DNA of 43,488 nucleotides from Chloromonas sp. AAM2. Taxonomy: Eukaryota > Chlorophyta > Chlorophyceae > Chlamydomonadales > Chlamydomonadaceae. The notes under the pieces were generated by a model. That model did not search any database. It worked only from the letters and a program-made list of their open reading frames with translations, and was not told where the DNA came from. Each line of letters begins with the position of its first letter. Positions within the stretch are counted from its first letter, which is position 1. Shown one piece after another: positions 23,765 to 36,200 of the stretch. The DNA lies in the NCBI GenBank assembly GCA_004335635.1, contig QAXH01006033.1, positions 1 to 43,488 of the forward strand, in the 5' to 3' direction. The position numbers and the translations under genes were made by a program.

Positions 23765-23880
23765 AGACAACAGCAGCGGTAGACTGAGCTCAGTGCGAAT
23801 TTTCTGTCATCACGAACCCTTCGTAAATAGCCAGTAACATGGCAAAAAAAAGAAGTGTCTGCACTTGTATTCTTGCGCCG
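23765..23880 (-). repeat. Dispersed repeat family, inverted member
   Basis: On the reverse strand it reads CACTTCTTTTTTTT, then GAAAATTCGCACTGAGCTCA and GTCTACCGCTGCTGTTG. This is the same order as the plus-strand member ending at 24385 (GAACATTCGCACTGAACGCA, GTCTACCGCTGGTGTTTG). Confidence 0.55.
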
Positions 23881-24249
23881 GGGTAAACGGGACGATGCCG
23901 TGGTTGCATCCAATTTGCCATACTGGTCATACATGTCAGACTGGCCAGCAGAAGTTAGCAGCAAATGCAGGGCAGTGGGCTCGTCGAATCCACACAAAGA
24001 GTGTGTGCATCTGTAATCTTGGTGTGAACGCATGTACGTGGAAGTGTGGCACCTGCTCTTATCAGGGCATGCAGCATGCGTCATCCTTGGTGCTAAACAG
24101 CGAAACGGAATGGGGACTTCCGGCCCATTCCGGCCCAACTTTCTGACTCCCAGCCCAACACAACACCACAGTCGCCATGTTTTACGCCAACCTCAGCAAG
24201 GTCAAATACATAACAAAGGCATATCAAAGGCTGCTCAAAATCGGAAGGC

Positions 24250-24385
24250 CAAACGGGCCAGAAATTCCAGCACCACAAGCCATATACATTCGCAGTCACA
24301 TGGCATGTTTCTGGCTGCAGAAAGGCCTGTTCTTGCAGCGAACATTCGCACTGAACGCAGTCTACCGCTGGTGTTTGTTTTGAAT
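24250..24385 (+). repeat. Dispersed repeat family member 3
   Basis: Ends in GAACATTCGCACTGAACGCA followed by GTCTACCGCTGGTGTTTGTT, matching 25156-25198 (+) and the reverse strand at 23765-23823. The body contains a CCAGAAATTCCAGCACC segment. Confidence 0.55.
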
Positions 24386-24492
24386 CCATCCTTCAAATTG
24401 GCAAGAGAGTGAATAGTCCGCAAACTTTTACACAGGTCAGTAAGTCAACACTCTCAGAGACACTCTCAAGATGGTTCCAATGGTGCCACTGC

Positions 24493-25200
24493 AAATTGTC
24501 CCAGAACTGACAAACTTCTTTTATCTCCCCAACAAACCGTTGAAATCAATCATCGTTGGTCGTTCAGTGTCTGCGTGAGCGAGGCGGTGCACGCCTGGAC
24601 ATAGTCTTCCATGAGTCTGTGCTCTCCCATCCTGCTCATCATCATCATCATTACATGGCTTTTCATGGTTCAACCCACGATACTGCAGCTAGACACAATA
24701 CCTCTCCTGACAGTCGTTAAGCCGAGAAAGCTATCATCAAGCCATCCCGCTGAGCATGCGCCAACAATCACCAGCCTGGAGGGAACCAATTGTGAGCATG
24801 TTGACCGGTCGGGCTTCGTGTTGTCTTCAGCAGGAACATGTTCCTGTGGAAAATGGCATCAGTTGCAGTTCAAGCAAGCAGGGCGCTCAATACTCCTGCC
24901 AAAGTCCTCTTGCTTATGGCGCAACTCGTTTCAAAGCATGCCCCCCGGCCACATCAGACTGACAAATGCGCACAATCTATGTGCGAAGGGCATTCGCGAA
25001 GCCTACTGCCCTGCAGTTGCAATTAACTTCAGCGAGTACACTTCTGCAGCTCAGCATTCTCAACTTTGCAACCAGTCTGACAAGATAGTGTGCATTAACA
25101 ACCACTGCAGCCACGTGTTATGTTCCTAGTCACTGACACGCGCTTCATGACGCAGAGAACATCCGCATTGAGCGCTATCTACAGCTGCTGTTTGTTTAGG
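24493..25200 (+). repeat. Dispersed repeat family member 4, expanded
   Basis: Starts with AAATTGTCCCAGAACTGACA then CTTCTTTT, and ends at about 25198 with GAACATCCGCATTGAGCGCT and ATCTACAGCTGCTGTTTG. The two terminal blocks are about 650 bases apart here, against roughly 170 bases in members 1 and 2, so the interior is longer or has been inserted into. Confidence 0.45.
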
Positions 25201-25469
25201 CGCATTCGGCCCGCCCTGACAAGAGAAAAGCAGCCTTAAAAGCGACTTGGAGGGAGTTAGATCGCGATTACGGCGCGAGTCTGACTGGTCATACAAGAGA
25301 TCATCGGTTCAGCACTAATCGGCAACCACGCACTGAGCACTCCGTGTATGAGCACAATGGTAATATAATCAGCAGGACCAGAGCCTCAAGCGAACGTTGA
25401 GATCAAGAGAAAATAAGAGCCGGAACTGAACACACAACTCATGTAGCACACCATCTACTGGATCCTTTC

Positions 25470-25917
25470 ATACGCCGCTATCCTGGTTGTCATCTTTTCG
25501 CAAAGCGCAAGTACCCGTCAGCAGGCCACCCACAATGGCCCGGATGACCGTGGCGGTGGTAGCTCTGATGGCGCTGGCTTGCGGCGCGCTAGTCAGGCGC
25601 CCTGCTGCCCCATCCATTGCTCCAGAGTAAGTCTAACCAGTTTGAGTGTGGTTGCGTGCAGTTGAAATGCCGTGGCGCAGCAGGCATGTAGGCACCTCCG
25701 AACGCAAGGGGCGATTAACCAACTGTGTCTCGTTGCCTTGCCTCAGTTGGCCAATCGTGAGGCCCCAGCCTGCGCCATCCCGGGCGAATCCGGCCCGGTG
25801 AACCTGCTGAGGTCAGGTCAGCGTGGGGCAACGAGCTGCAAGTGAATTCCAGTGTTCCCATTCCATTCCAGGTGCAGCGTTGCGGGATATGTGCATGCAC
25901 ATGCCATCGAGTCTTCC
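25470..25917 (+). repeat. Inverted duplication, right arm
   Basis: Reverse-complement partner of 22901-23345. Homology begins about 65 bases before the copied ATG and stops after TGCCATCGAGTCTTCC. It carries the broken gene fragment at 25535-25811. Confidence 0.85.
25535..25811 (+). pseudogene. Broken 5' fragment of the secreted-protein gene
   Basis: Exon 1 copy (25535-25626) is 92 bases, the same length as the original, keeps an intact signal peptide frame (MARMTVAVVALMALACGAL) and the GTAAGT donor. The exon 2 copy has lost its donor (GGGGTGAGT became GGGGCGATT). The exon 3 copy (25747-25811) lacks 10 bases, shifting the frame into a TGA shortly after SRANPAR. Exons 4-13 are absent. It therefore cannot encode the full protein, although the first exon with its upstream 65 bases could still be transcribed from whatever promoter exists. 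Confidence 0.85.
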
Positions 25918-27248
25918 ATGCGTGCTAGCTCAATCAAGCCCTTCACCTTTGATAGGCATGCCGCTGTACGTGAACGTGCGCAATCTGCAGACATTTTACT
26001 TACTCGAATGGCAAACCCTGTGAACGCTGCATACCGTCCCCACATGCTGTAGAATGACATGTGTAGTGGGACGGACTGAACAGAATAGTAAGTGTGAGAA
26101 CAACTGTGTGTTGACCATGAGGGGGGTGCCAAGAGGTTCAGAGCCCGAAGTTAAGTGTGGCTGCTGCAAGCTGCATCGCCGCACATGGGACAGCACAGGA
26201 CTGCAATGCACCATGCTGCATGACTGGCACATAGATGTTTCCTGCCTCCATCTTGCTGCCAGGAGGCAAAAGTGTAGAGCAGGCTTGTCGTTAGCCAGCC
26301 CAGACGCCACCCTGCATGTGCCCTGACACCAATCACTAAGCTGTGTATCGCAAACTGGGTCTCCTGCCAGACACCTGAGCGCTCTTGCTATCATCGCACA
26401 GTTTCCAAGGTATCCTGATGAAAAAGCGGACAGCTGAGTTTGAACAAGTCATGTTACAATCTGAATGCTCAGCACCCAGAAAGAACGTCATCAGATTCAG
26501 CACCACTGCCAACGTGCTTGACTGTGTTCAGCATAACATGTGACTTGCGAATCCAAGAAATGGGAAGGGGAGGTCGAACCATTGCCACGATTTAGCGTCA
26601 AGCAACAAACAGCAAGTTGTGAGATAGCGGAACTATCAACCCTTGTATGCTGACTGCCCGAGGCTCCCATCGCAACCAGGTGACGCTGGCCATGAATGCA
26701 GTGCCAGATATCAATCGCTCACTCGGTACATGACATGACATGACAGCATGCTGGAGGGCAACACAAGACCGGTTCAGGTGCCACCATCCCAAACCAACAA
26801 CCAGAGCCAGACGAATAAGCAGTGCCCACACGCGATTCAAACAGACAACAATGCCTTCACACCCTGTCTTACTCAAAGAATGGCATTGATTCCTTCTGTT
26901 CCAGGCCAAGAAATAGCCTAGTGTAATGTACATAGTGGTCTCATGCATGCAGGCAATATCATCGGTTGGACAAACCCCACATGCAACTTCCTCATGTCAG
27001 TGCCTAAGCCATGCAAGTCGCTGACTACAGAGTAAGACCCGCGGCTCAGATACCTTAGTGCACACACCACGCCCAAGTTCTCCTGCTTGCCTCCACCACA
27101 CAAATGCATTCATTACATGCAGCACTTCTTCACCTGAATACCCTTAGTTTAGCTGTCCTTCTTCTACTTCTGGCGCACTATATAAAACCCTGCTTCACTC
27201 TCCAACTCATGCCATCATGTACCACTACCATTCCCTTTCCTACCCTAC
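25918..27248. other. Intergenic, 3' side of OSCA copy B
   Basis: No gene supported. Most of the right half is probably the 3' UTR and downstream flank of OSCA copy B (reverse strand). The phrase CCGAAGTTAAGTGTGG near 26146 resembles part of 5S rRNA but the rest of a 5S gene is missing. Confidence 0.5.
27113..27117 (-). terminator. Possible TGTAA polyadenylation signal of OSCA copy B
   Basis: TTACA on the plus strand is TGTAA on the transcribed strand, about 130 bases past the stop codon at 27249. The position suits a short 3' UTR, but the motif is only five bases. Confidence 0.3.
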
Positions 27249-30200
27249 TTAGCAGCAACACCGCCTCTTGCCTTCCCTTGCCTCCCTCTCTGCCTTCTCC
27301 GCCTCCCTGCGCTGCACGTCTGCCTGCACCAGGGGTTCCACCGCCTGTGCCTCTGACAACAGATCCGTCAGGTCGCCCTTGTGCACCTAAACCCAGTGAA
27401 CAAACGAGTGCACACGAGCTACTGAGTGTGTCCGTGTGTTCGGGTGGGCATGCATGTCTGCCAGGTGCTATGTGTGTGCTCAGGTAGGTCCTGGGGCACC
27501 AGGCGGGGTATGCAAGTGCGTACACAAGCCAATGAGGGAGTGGTGTGTTTGTGTGCGCTTCCAACCATTCGCGAGTGTGTAGCAGGTGTGTGCACCTGTT
27601 CACAATGGACCATTACTTTGTATGAGCTGCAGGTGGCCAAACGTAGTGGTGCCATGAACAAAGGCATACGCAGGCCCAGTGGCACGAATCCCTCATTGCG
27701 GTCTCATTGTCAACGTACGAGCAGCCATGAGTTTTCAGTGCATGGCCATGGAATTTTGCAAACCTGTCATGGAGTCAACAACACGGACACACGCATGGCC
27801 AGCAGCAACAGGAATCCCATCGCATCCTGGGAGGTGCTGACGCCTGTGTGCGCACCTTGAACGCAGGTGCGATGTACAGGGATGGGTCGTTGACATAGGG
27901 CGCCACTAGGGTCTCAGGGTCACCGATCTGCAGAGCACAAGCATAGCATGACGACCAGCTCGTTGCATAGACAAAGTAACTGAATGACAGCGTACGGCCA
28001 GGTCAAGAGCGTAACATGGTTTAGAGTAACATTGACGAATTAACTGCTGACAGCCTACACCCAGGACAATTGAACAAGAATGGTTCTGTGCTCATGGCTC
28101 TGGATGCTGAGTTTGGACGAGTGGTGTTGTGTGGTGGATACGAGCCCCACTTAACTGACCAAAACTGCAACATGTTATGCCAGGCAGAACGACCAGTTCT
28201 GTAGCAACGTTTTGGCATCCAGCGCAGCATGGGTGTTACCTTGTCGTTTGTGTCCAGTTCAGCGGCGTCATGTAGCGACATGATTGCCCACGGGCGTGCG
28301 AACAGGTTGAGCACCATCATGTGAAAGCCAATGGTGGGCAGAAGCACAGGGATGATGAGGGGTGCAAAGGGGAACTTCTTGATCGCCAGGAGGGCAATCA
28401 TCACGACTTGGAAGATGTATAGTGCCGTCATGAATTGGTTCAGCAGCTGCAGGGCAGCGGAGAGGAGGCAAACAAACATGTCCATGAGCTGGACTCAAAC
28501 CTGATTCCAGGTCCCAGGTGAGAACCACTGGTGGGTGAGAACCAATAAGCCTGAAGGTGACCAACTGGGCATGCAAGTGAAGAGAGAATGGATCGGAAAT
28601 TGCGGCCAGTAATCTCATTCATGCATGCCCAAACGTTGCGAGAACAGGAAACAGAATGATGGAGAGCAAGGTGTCAAAAGAAGACCTGGTAGGGAGTCTT
28701 CAGTACTCAAGGTCTTCCGATTCTGATGACTGAGGAATAGGTGCCGACGATTTGTAAGCGCATACAGGTGACCAGGCACGCAGGAAACAGAAGCGTAGGC
28801 AACAACCGAAGTGGCAATTGCAACAGATTTCAACTGACACTTACCGTGACCCACAGCAGTCCGGAGCTCTCGTATCTGCGGCGGTAGACGTAGATGCTGT
28901 TGTACCTGCAAAGCAGTACACCAGGCAGTGACATTAGAATCGAGTGGGGAGCGTTGAAGAGTAGCAACACAGAAGGGACTTGATGATGTAACTCAGCAGT
29001 GCTTGACCTGTACCAGAACAAGGGCTGCGAACCGGAATCCCTGCAGGAATCAAGTGCTTTCACGTCGAAGAATCAATCGCTGAAACCTGAAGCGTAGGAA
29101 TGGCTAGGCAAAGGCATCTGTTACTCAGCCATGCCCATGTGCCCACACGCTCACTTTTCAATGACCGTTGCAATGGCGAAGTACACGAGGGCTGAGGGCG
29201 TGATGATGGGGTTGATGAGGCAGAAGACCGTCCCCAAAAGGATGATGATGCTGTGCCCAGTCACATGTGGACCGTAGGTGATGTACTGCTCCTGGAAGAC
29301 GCGGTCACGAGCCTGGCAAAGCAAGGAACAGAGGCGAATCTGATACGTGAGGTTCTTCTACAAAATCAGGCTTCACAGCGACGGATCAGGATAAAGTGTC
29401 TTCAGTCGTCAGCCGAGTCGTGGGCAAGGCACAGCAGAAGCAGCAACTGTGGCAAACACTGGACAGTTGGCCAGTGCAGACCAGCCAAACCGCTCTGCCT
29501 TGCAAGGAGCCCCGTACTTCAAAGCTCAACCAAGCTCGTTGCACGTTCTTACCCTTGGGCTTGATGCGAGCCATGTGAACACGCGGTACAGCACAAGACC
29601 AACAATGCGGATGAAGCTGATCGGGTAGGTGCCAACTGCAGGGCAAACACGTCATAAGAGCCTCTTGGGCACAGGACATGACGTCATGGGTTGACCCTGG
29701 CAAAGCACTCGTCACAATAGCTGTTCAACAGACGCTCATGTGCAGTAAACACGCTTTCTATATTTTCTCGTATAATTGCAAGCTACCACAAGACCTCGGT
29801 AGAAGCCATACGTTGGCAGGTCTGTGGACGTGGTTAATTGCAGGCTGAAGGGTTAGCTAGAACTCCCTTTGACTCGTTAAGTTACTCACTCAGAACCCAG
29901 TTAAGTTACTCACTCAGAACCCAGTTAAGTTACTCACTCAGAACCCAGTTAAGTTACTCACTCAGAACCCAGTTAAGTTACTCACTCAGAACCCAGATGT
30001 ATGTGACGAAGAACGTGACGGACTGCAGCGTGGAGAGAGTGGGTGCAGAAGTGAGACATGAGATGAGAAATGGACACGGGGTGGCAGGAGAAAGCACAAG
30101 GCAGGCTTCGATATGCATGATGTGTAGCAGACCTGATGGGTAGCATGATGGGTAGCAACGCTGATGGGTAGCAGAGCATGATGGGTAGCAGAGCATGATG

Positions 30201-33200
30201 GGTAGCAGAGCNNNNNNNNNNNNNNNNNNNNNNNNNNNNNNNNNNNNNNNNNNNNNNNNNNNNNNNNNNNNNNNNNNNNNNNNNNNNNNNNNNNNNNNNN
30301 NNNNNNNNNNNNNNNNNNNNNNNNNNNNNNNNNNNNNNNNNNNNNNNNNNNNNNNNNNNNNNNNNNNNNNNNNNNNNNNNNNNNNNNNNNNNNNNNNNNN
30401 NNNNNNNNNNNNNNNNNNNNNNNNNNNNNNNNNNNNNNNNNNNNNNNNNNNNNNNNNNNNNNNNNNNNNNNNNNNNNNNNNNNNNNNNNNNNNNNNNNNN
30501 NNNNNNNNNNNNNNNNNNNNNNNNNNNNNNNNNNNNNNNNNNNNNNNNNNNNNNNNNNNNNNNNNNNNNNNNNNNNNNNNNNNNNNNNNNNNNNNNNNNN
30601 NNNNNNNNNNNNNNNNNNNNNNNNNNNNNNNNNNNNNNNNNNNNNNNNNNNNNNNNNNNNNNNNNNGTAGCATGATGGGTAGCATGATGGGTAGCAACGC
30701 TGATGGGTAGCAGAGCATGATGGGTAGCAGAGCATGATGAAAAGCATGATGGGTAGCAGACTTAAGCAACGCCACAAGCAGACGAGAGGTTTGCAAGAAT
30801 GATATGCATGATGGGTAGCAGAGCAGCACGTGCCATGCAGGGCCACGCATAGTGATAAGTGTGCGTTTGAGGCGAGGTGGTAGGCCGTGGCAGTACTAGG
30901 CATCGTGTGTGTGTTGGTGGCAGGGCTAAGGGGCTTGCAGTTCGCCTGCTGAAGACATTGCCTTTTTTGCTCAACAAATACTGTGAAAAGCAGGCAATGG
31001 CAGCTGGTGTGGAGTATAGCGGACCTGGGGGACGGCTGTGCCCAGCAATTCGATAGCGCTGGCAGGGTCGGACAGCCACCTGCACCCAACAGCGCAACAA
31101 CATGTGTTGCAGAGAGAGCGGAGATCAGGAGCGGTAGTGGTGACTGTCACCTGTACCGCCCAAGTGGCCATGATGGCTCACCAATGACAAACCAGGAACA
31201 CCATACAGTGACAAGAGGTTTGTAGGTTGGTGTTGTCAGATTCTCAGTGTACATACACCTGTTCGAAACTTAGGCAAAGGAATGGTCAGACAATCATGTG
31301 CACCTGGAACCATGAGAACCGGCCTGCCTCCGGTGCTCACTCACTTCTTGGCCTGTGAGAAGAAAGATGCTCCAATGATGTTGCCAGCGAACACCACAAT
31401 GAGCTGGAAGATGAAGAAACGGCTGACCACTCCAAAGTCCACCTCACTCTCACAGACTGCCCCACTGGCGCGCATCATAGCAGCCAGAATCATGGGCACA
31501 ATAGCAAGGAAGATCTGCAAGACCAGACCTGTGAGAGCCAGGAAAGAGTGACACATGCGAGTCGGACACACGGATGAGGCGTAGGAAATCAGACATGACG
31601 AAATGCATGAAGCAAACCTTGGACAACTCAAAACGTCGGAGGTTCATAGAAGTGACCAGGCCTTCAATCAATCCCAACACTGCTTGTTCACCAATCCTGC
31701 AGCATTCTGTGCCGTGAATCTTGTTCAAGGAGCAAGAAGGTGACAGACTGGCAGACTGTGACTGTCGACGTCAGCAGACAGCAGCTGTGCCAACGGACCA
31801 ACAGGTGTGCACGTCCAACACACGTCAGCAATGCATGTTTTCTTCCTGAGAGGCAGGAGTGAAACCATTAAAATCCGTGTGCACCAACCTAGCTACCAAC
31901 CTGGCACGATGGCCTCCAGCAGCTTCTGAACCACAACATTGCTCACAAACTCCTTGAGTCCTGGGTACGTGACGAGCTTGGGCACGTCAATCAGGCCCTG
32001 GACACACATGCACGCACACGCGCATGCTTCAGTGATGCGATGGCTGTGCACAGGACGCTGGAGACATGGACAGACACCTGAGACTTTGTACTGTGTTCAA
32101 GTGTTCAAGTATGTGCAAATGGAAGCAAATGGAACTAAATTTGTACGCACAACCTGGTCACACCATTGCACCCTCCTATTTCACTACACAAGACTCAATA
32201 AACGTAGGCTGCCTCTGGCCCAGTTGTTTTGCTACTGTCTGTGGCATGCATATGCACCTTGCCATCAGGCAGACCTTGCATTGTATTCACAAGCGTGCAC
32301 AACCACATGGTGTCAGACCAAACATGCGACTGTGTTCTGACCCCATACAACCTACCTGGATGGCGCCAACAGGGATGAGGTAGAACATGGCCATCAGCCA
32401 GAAGACAACCCTGCGAGGGTTACACCAATCCGCTATGATCACACAAGTCAGTGTGTGACATCACGTGTGAATTATGGTTGGTCCCATCACAGCACACATG
32501 ATTCAACACCTGGCAGGCTTTGATGTAAGGCCCACATGCATGGCAGTGGCACTTCATGTGTGAACCACGGTTGGTCCAATCACAGCACACATGTGATCAA
32601 TTCAACACCTGGCAGGCTATGTTGTGAGGCCCATGTGGACATGCCACATGCATGGAAGTGGCCAAACATAGCAGCAAGCCTGTGGAGCTATGTGCTGCAG
32701 TACGTTTGGGTGAAAGATAGCAACAGCAAAGCCAGTACGTGAAGAACAAGCAGGGACAGGCAGCACAAGCTCCCCATGCACTTACCACCAGATGGCTGAC
32801 TTGGCAGTGCGCTGGGCATAGGTCTGCATGGGGCACATCATCCCACAGACACGCACTCAGATCCATGCAAGACACGGCCATTGTCAGATGTGTACCCGTG
32901 GTTTGCTGGAATTGTTCTGGCACCATTCACCGCATCCTTTGTCAAAACTCTAGCTGGCTGACACGTGGCTCCCTGCTTCCTCACACTTAGCTCATCCGCA
33001 CCCACCAGTCCCAGGTTGTACCACAGCAGTTCTCTTGGCTCGGGTGCGCCCCTGGAGCGCCATGTGCGCTCGTCGTGGTGCTGCAAACCAGTGGAGCTGA
33101 TGGACTGGGCCAGGCGACTCCTGCACACATGGAACGTGAACAGGCTGAGGAATTGGCCAGTGACCTGTATTAATTGAAGAGGTTTAGATTGATGGTGGGC

Positions 33201-36200
33201 CAGTAACAAGAAGCAAAAAGCAAGAAGCAAGAAGTTTAGGTCAGGCTGTTCAATGCTTGTTGATTCTTGGGATGGCAACTGACAAGAGTATGACACGGTT
33301 CCAAGCGCACATGATGACCGCTTCATCTGACTGGCCTAATGCATTGTCTTGGCCATTGGTTGTCTTGGCCTGATGAGTTGTCTTGGCACTTATTGATATA
33401 CTATTTAAAGTGATGGAAAGTTTTTAATAGACGCCATGGTGTTTATTGATATGCCAGTAGAGATCTTGCAAGGCCATGTGTGGCATGCCATACATGCATG
33501 CTGAACTTTCCATTGCCCTTTCATGCATGCCAAGGTTGAACGTTCCATTGCCATGGTCACTGACTGGACTACATGAACTGTGACTCACTTGAAGGTGACA
33601 AAGGCTGAGGGCCAGATGAGCGTCTTGGCGTTCTCCTGCTGCTCCAAGATCTGCTCCTCAAGCCACAGGAGCCTGTGAAGCAAATGTAACAACAGGGACG
33701 GCAAGTTCTGGCTTGTGTCGTGCATAGGCAGATGTGCATACAGAGATCTGGTTTCCCAGCCAGTGCGGCACATCGTGTTTGCTTATTGAGCTGACATGCA
33801 TACAATTTGTTTCCTTCCCAGCCAAGGCAGCACATCGAGTCTGGTTGCTGAGCTTGTGCAGGACTCGAACAGGCTACAGACACTATCTGTTCTGGCGTGA
33901 AGAGGCGCATAACCAACTTGGGCCAGCACATAACCAACGACTAGCAACTAACCAACTAACCTTTCTCTCCAAAAGGGCAGTGCGTCAACCTTTTTCAACA
34001 TGCCGCCGCCATATTTCTCCTTCATCCACTCGTCAGGAAAAAAAAGAGTGACCTGCAACAGACAACAGAATGATGCATCAGTGCCGTTGTACAGCTCAAA
34101 TCAGTAGACCCAGGCATTCAAGCAAAGTGGCACATTTCCTGATTGTGGCTCTGTTTACCTTTGCCGGTGGCAGCGGCTCATCCTGGCTCTGCCTGTCCCG
34201 GATGCCATCCAGGTAGTCCTCAAGGTCACACTTGCGCTGCAAAGAGAAAGCGAGGCACACAGTGAGACAGCATGCAAACGAATAACGATGTATTCCTAAA
34301 GAGGCACATGTGAAGAGAGCCACGTGGTAACGACTGCGGAGCGCTGCAAGGCTGAAGTGACGCCCAGAATGGCGCAGGACAGCCTTCCTTCTTGCACTGT
34401 GTCCCAGTCACATAACTTCTGGTCTGCACACGTCTGAAGTGGCAATCACACACCTTTTCATACTCAGCAACCAGGTCGGTCAGCCCGGACTGATCGCGCA
34501 CGACCTGCACCACCTCCAACTGATCGCCGTACACCAGCTCAAACTCCTCCTGGACAAGGTCCTGCACAGGACAGGAAGCACGTGCACTCCTGGGTCAGGT
34601 GCACTAAGATCGCATTCGTGACCAAACAGCAGCTGCCATGTGGCCGTCTAGGCGTCAACCTGTGTGATTTCACAGGCACATGGTATTCAGCGCACATGCA
34701 ACAGGATTCAGATGCAGTGGGCGTCAAACAGTGCAATGGCCATCATCAGAACATGCCCTGATCATGATGTCACCTGAACATGAACATGTGTGGGACATGC
34801 TGGTGGTTGCTCTCTCACCATGTCACATCACATTGAACTACACCTGGGACCAAGGCCCGGGAAAGGACATTCTGCAACACAGCTGTGCACACGACACCTG
34901 AAACAACTAAGAGATTTGCAAACAGTACCTTGGGTGTGGCGCCCTCTGCCAGCCTTGCAGCTGCCATGACGTTGGGGTCCATGCTTGTGTCAGTCACGTC
35001 GTATGTGAAGGTCTTTCGCTGACGCAGCCCCGGAGGTCGTGCCTGCAATCGACATGAACAAAAACTATTGTATTGAAATAAGTGCACTGCCAGGTTGACT
35101 CTTGTACAGTGGGCGTCTGGGGAACACGTTGCTGACGGCAGCACTGAGAAGTTGAACTGCTGCTCTGGCAAGTCATCCTGGAGAACAATGACCTTGCGTG
35201 CCACAAGCAGAGATCAACACTGCTGACCCTTTGAGCGGCAGCCCTACGCCCACGTGACAAGCTCATACAGACCACAGAAGCAGAGCATGGCTGGTGCACC
35301 TTTTCAGTGAACGAACCTATCGTACACAGGCAACACTAGTGCACAGCACACAGCAAAGTCATTCGGCCGCACGGTTTTGCTCACTGTGCCTAGCAAAACA
35401 ATTTTGTACAGCGTGTCCAGCACGCCTCACCGGCTTGCTCGTGTGTTCGCTGGTGCCTGTGGTGTTTTCAGACAAATTTGCTTGCACGTCGGGCTCAGAC
35501 ATCTCAGTGACCGGCTTAGGGTTCCTGCAAAAGCAATTGCATTACTTAGGTCAGTAAACCGAGAATTACAAACTGTATGCTGGAATGACCATCATGCTGT
35601 GCAAAGGTTAATGAAATATCTCACCGATGGCAACAGGCAAAGGGCAATGATGGGAGTGCAAGTTCACGCCTTCTGGGCCCTCTTCACAGCCGATTGAACG
35701 ACCCAAAGACAGCCAATCAAGAACGAGATAGCTGCAGAAACATGCATAAAGCAAACGTGGTTACAAACAGGCAATGGCCAACCAACAACCATGCTCAATT
35801 CGCCAATTACAGCCAATCACACATGCAGGCAGCACACAATCACAGACAATCGCAGTCAGTGTTGGCAGGCACACACCACAAAAAGCACGGCATGCTGCCC
35901 GACCTGAAACTGCCAGTAGTCGAGGGCCGGTGATAGCTTGCTGAAGAGTGCCTGGTCGGTCGAGCATGCGCAGAGCAGGGGAAGACAAAAACAGGCTGAC
36001 GCGCTATGTGAGAAAGAAAAGCCGAGAAGCGTTCAAGTTTGAGACAATTGGGATCATGCTCTTCGTAACAACCAGCAGAACACTTCACCTAACGTGGCAC
36101 AAGCAGGCACGTAATAAAAGTGCGGGCACAAGTCAACCTGAATGTAGGATGTGGCAGAGCACGAATAAAGGTGTGTACGACCTTGATATCTTCACCCTTA

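Larger units (their letters stand above)
23346..25469. other. Spacer between the inverted arms, repeat-rich, no supported gene
   Basis: Holds at least four members or fragments of the dispersed repeat family in both orientations. An open frame of 172 codons at 24611-25129 (+) starts with a hydrophobic run partly encoded by an ATC microsatellite and is otherwise Cys/Ser-rich; I do not recognise it and do not call it. The promoter of the secreted-protein gene should lie near 23300-23600. Confidence 0.5.

Noticed and set aside
24611..25129. 172-codon open frame with a signal-peptide-like start
   Set aside because: The hydrophobic start comes partly from an ATC microsatellite and the frame lies within dispersed repeat sequence; no family recognised.
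26130..26180. 5S rRNA-like phrase CCGAAGTTAAG
   Set aside because: Only about ten bases resemble 5S rRNA; the internal control region and paired ends are missing.
29978..31089. Long open frames running through the N gap on both strands
   Set aside because: They are open only because N codons cannot be stops; both sides are satellite sequence and OSCA-B intron.
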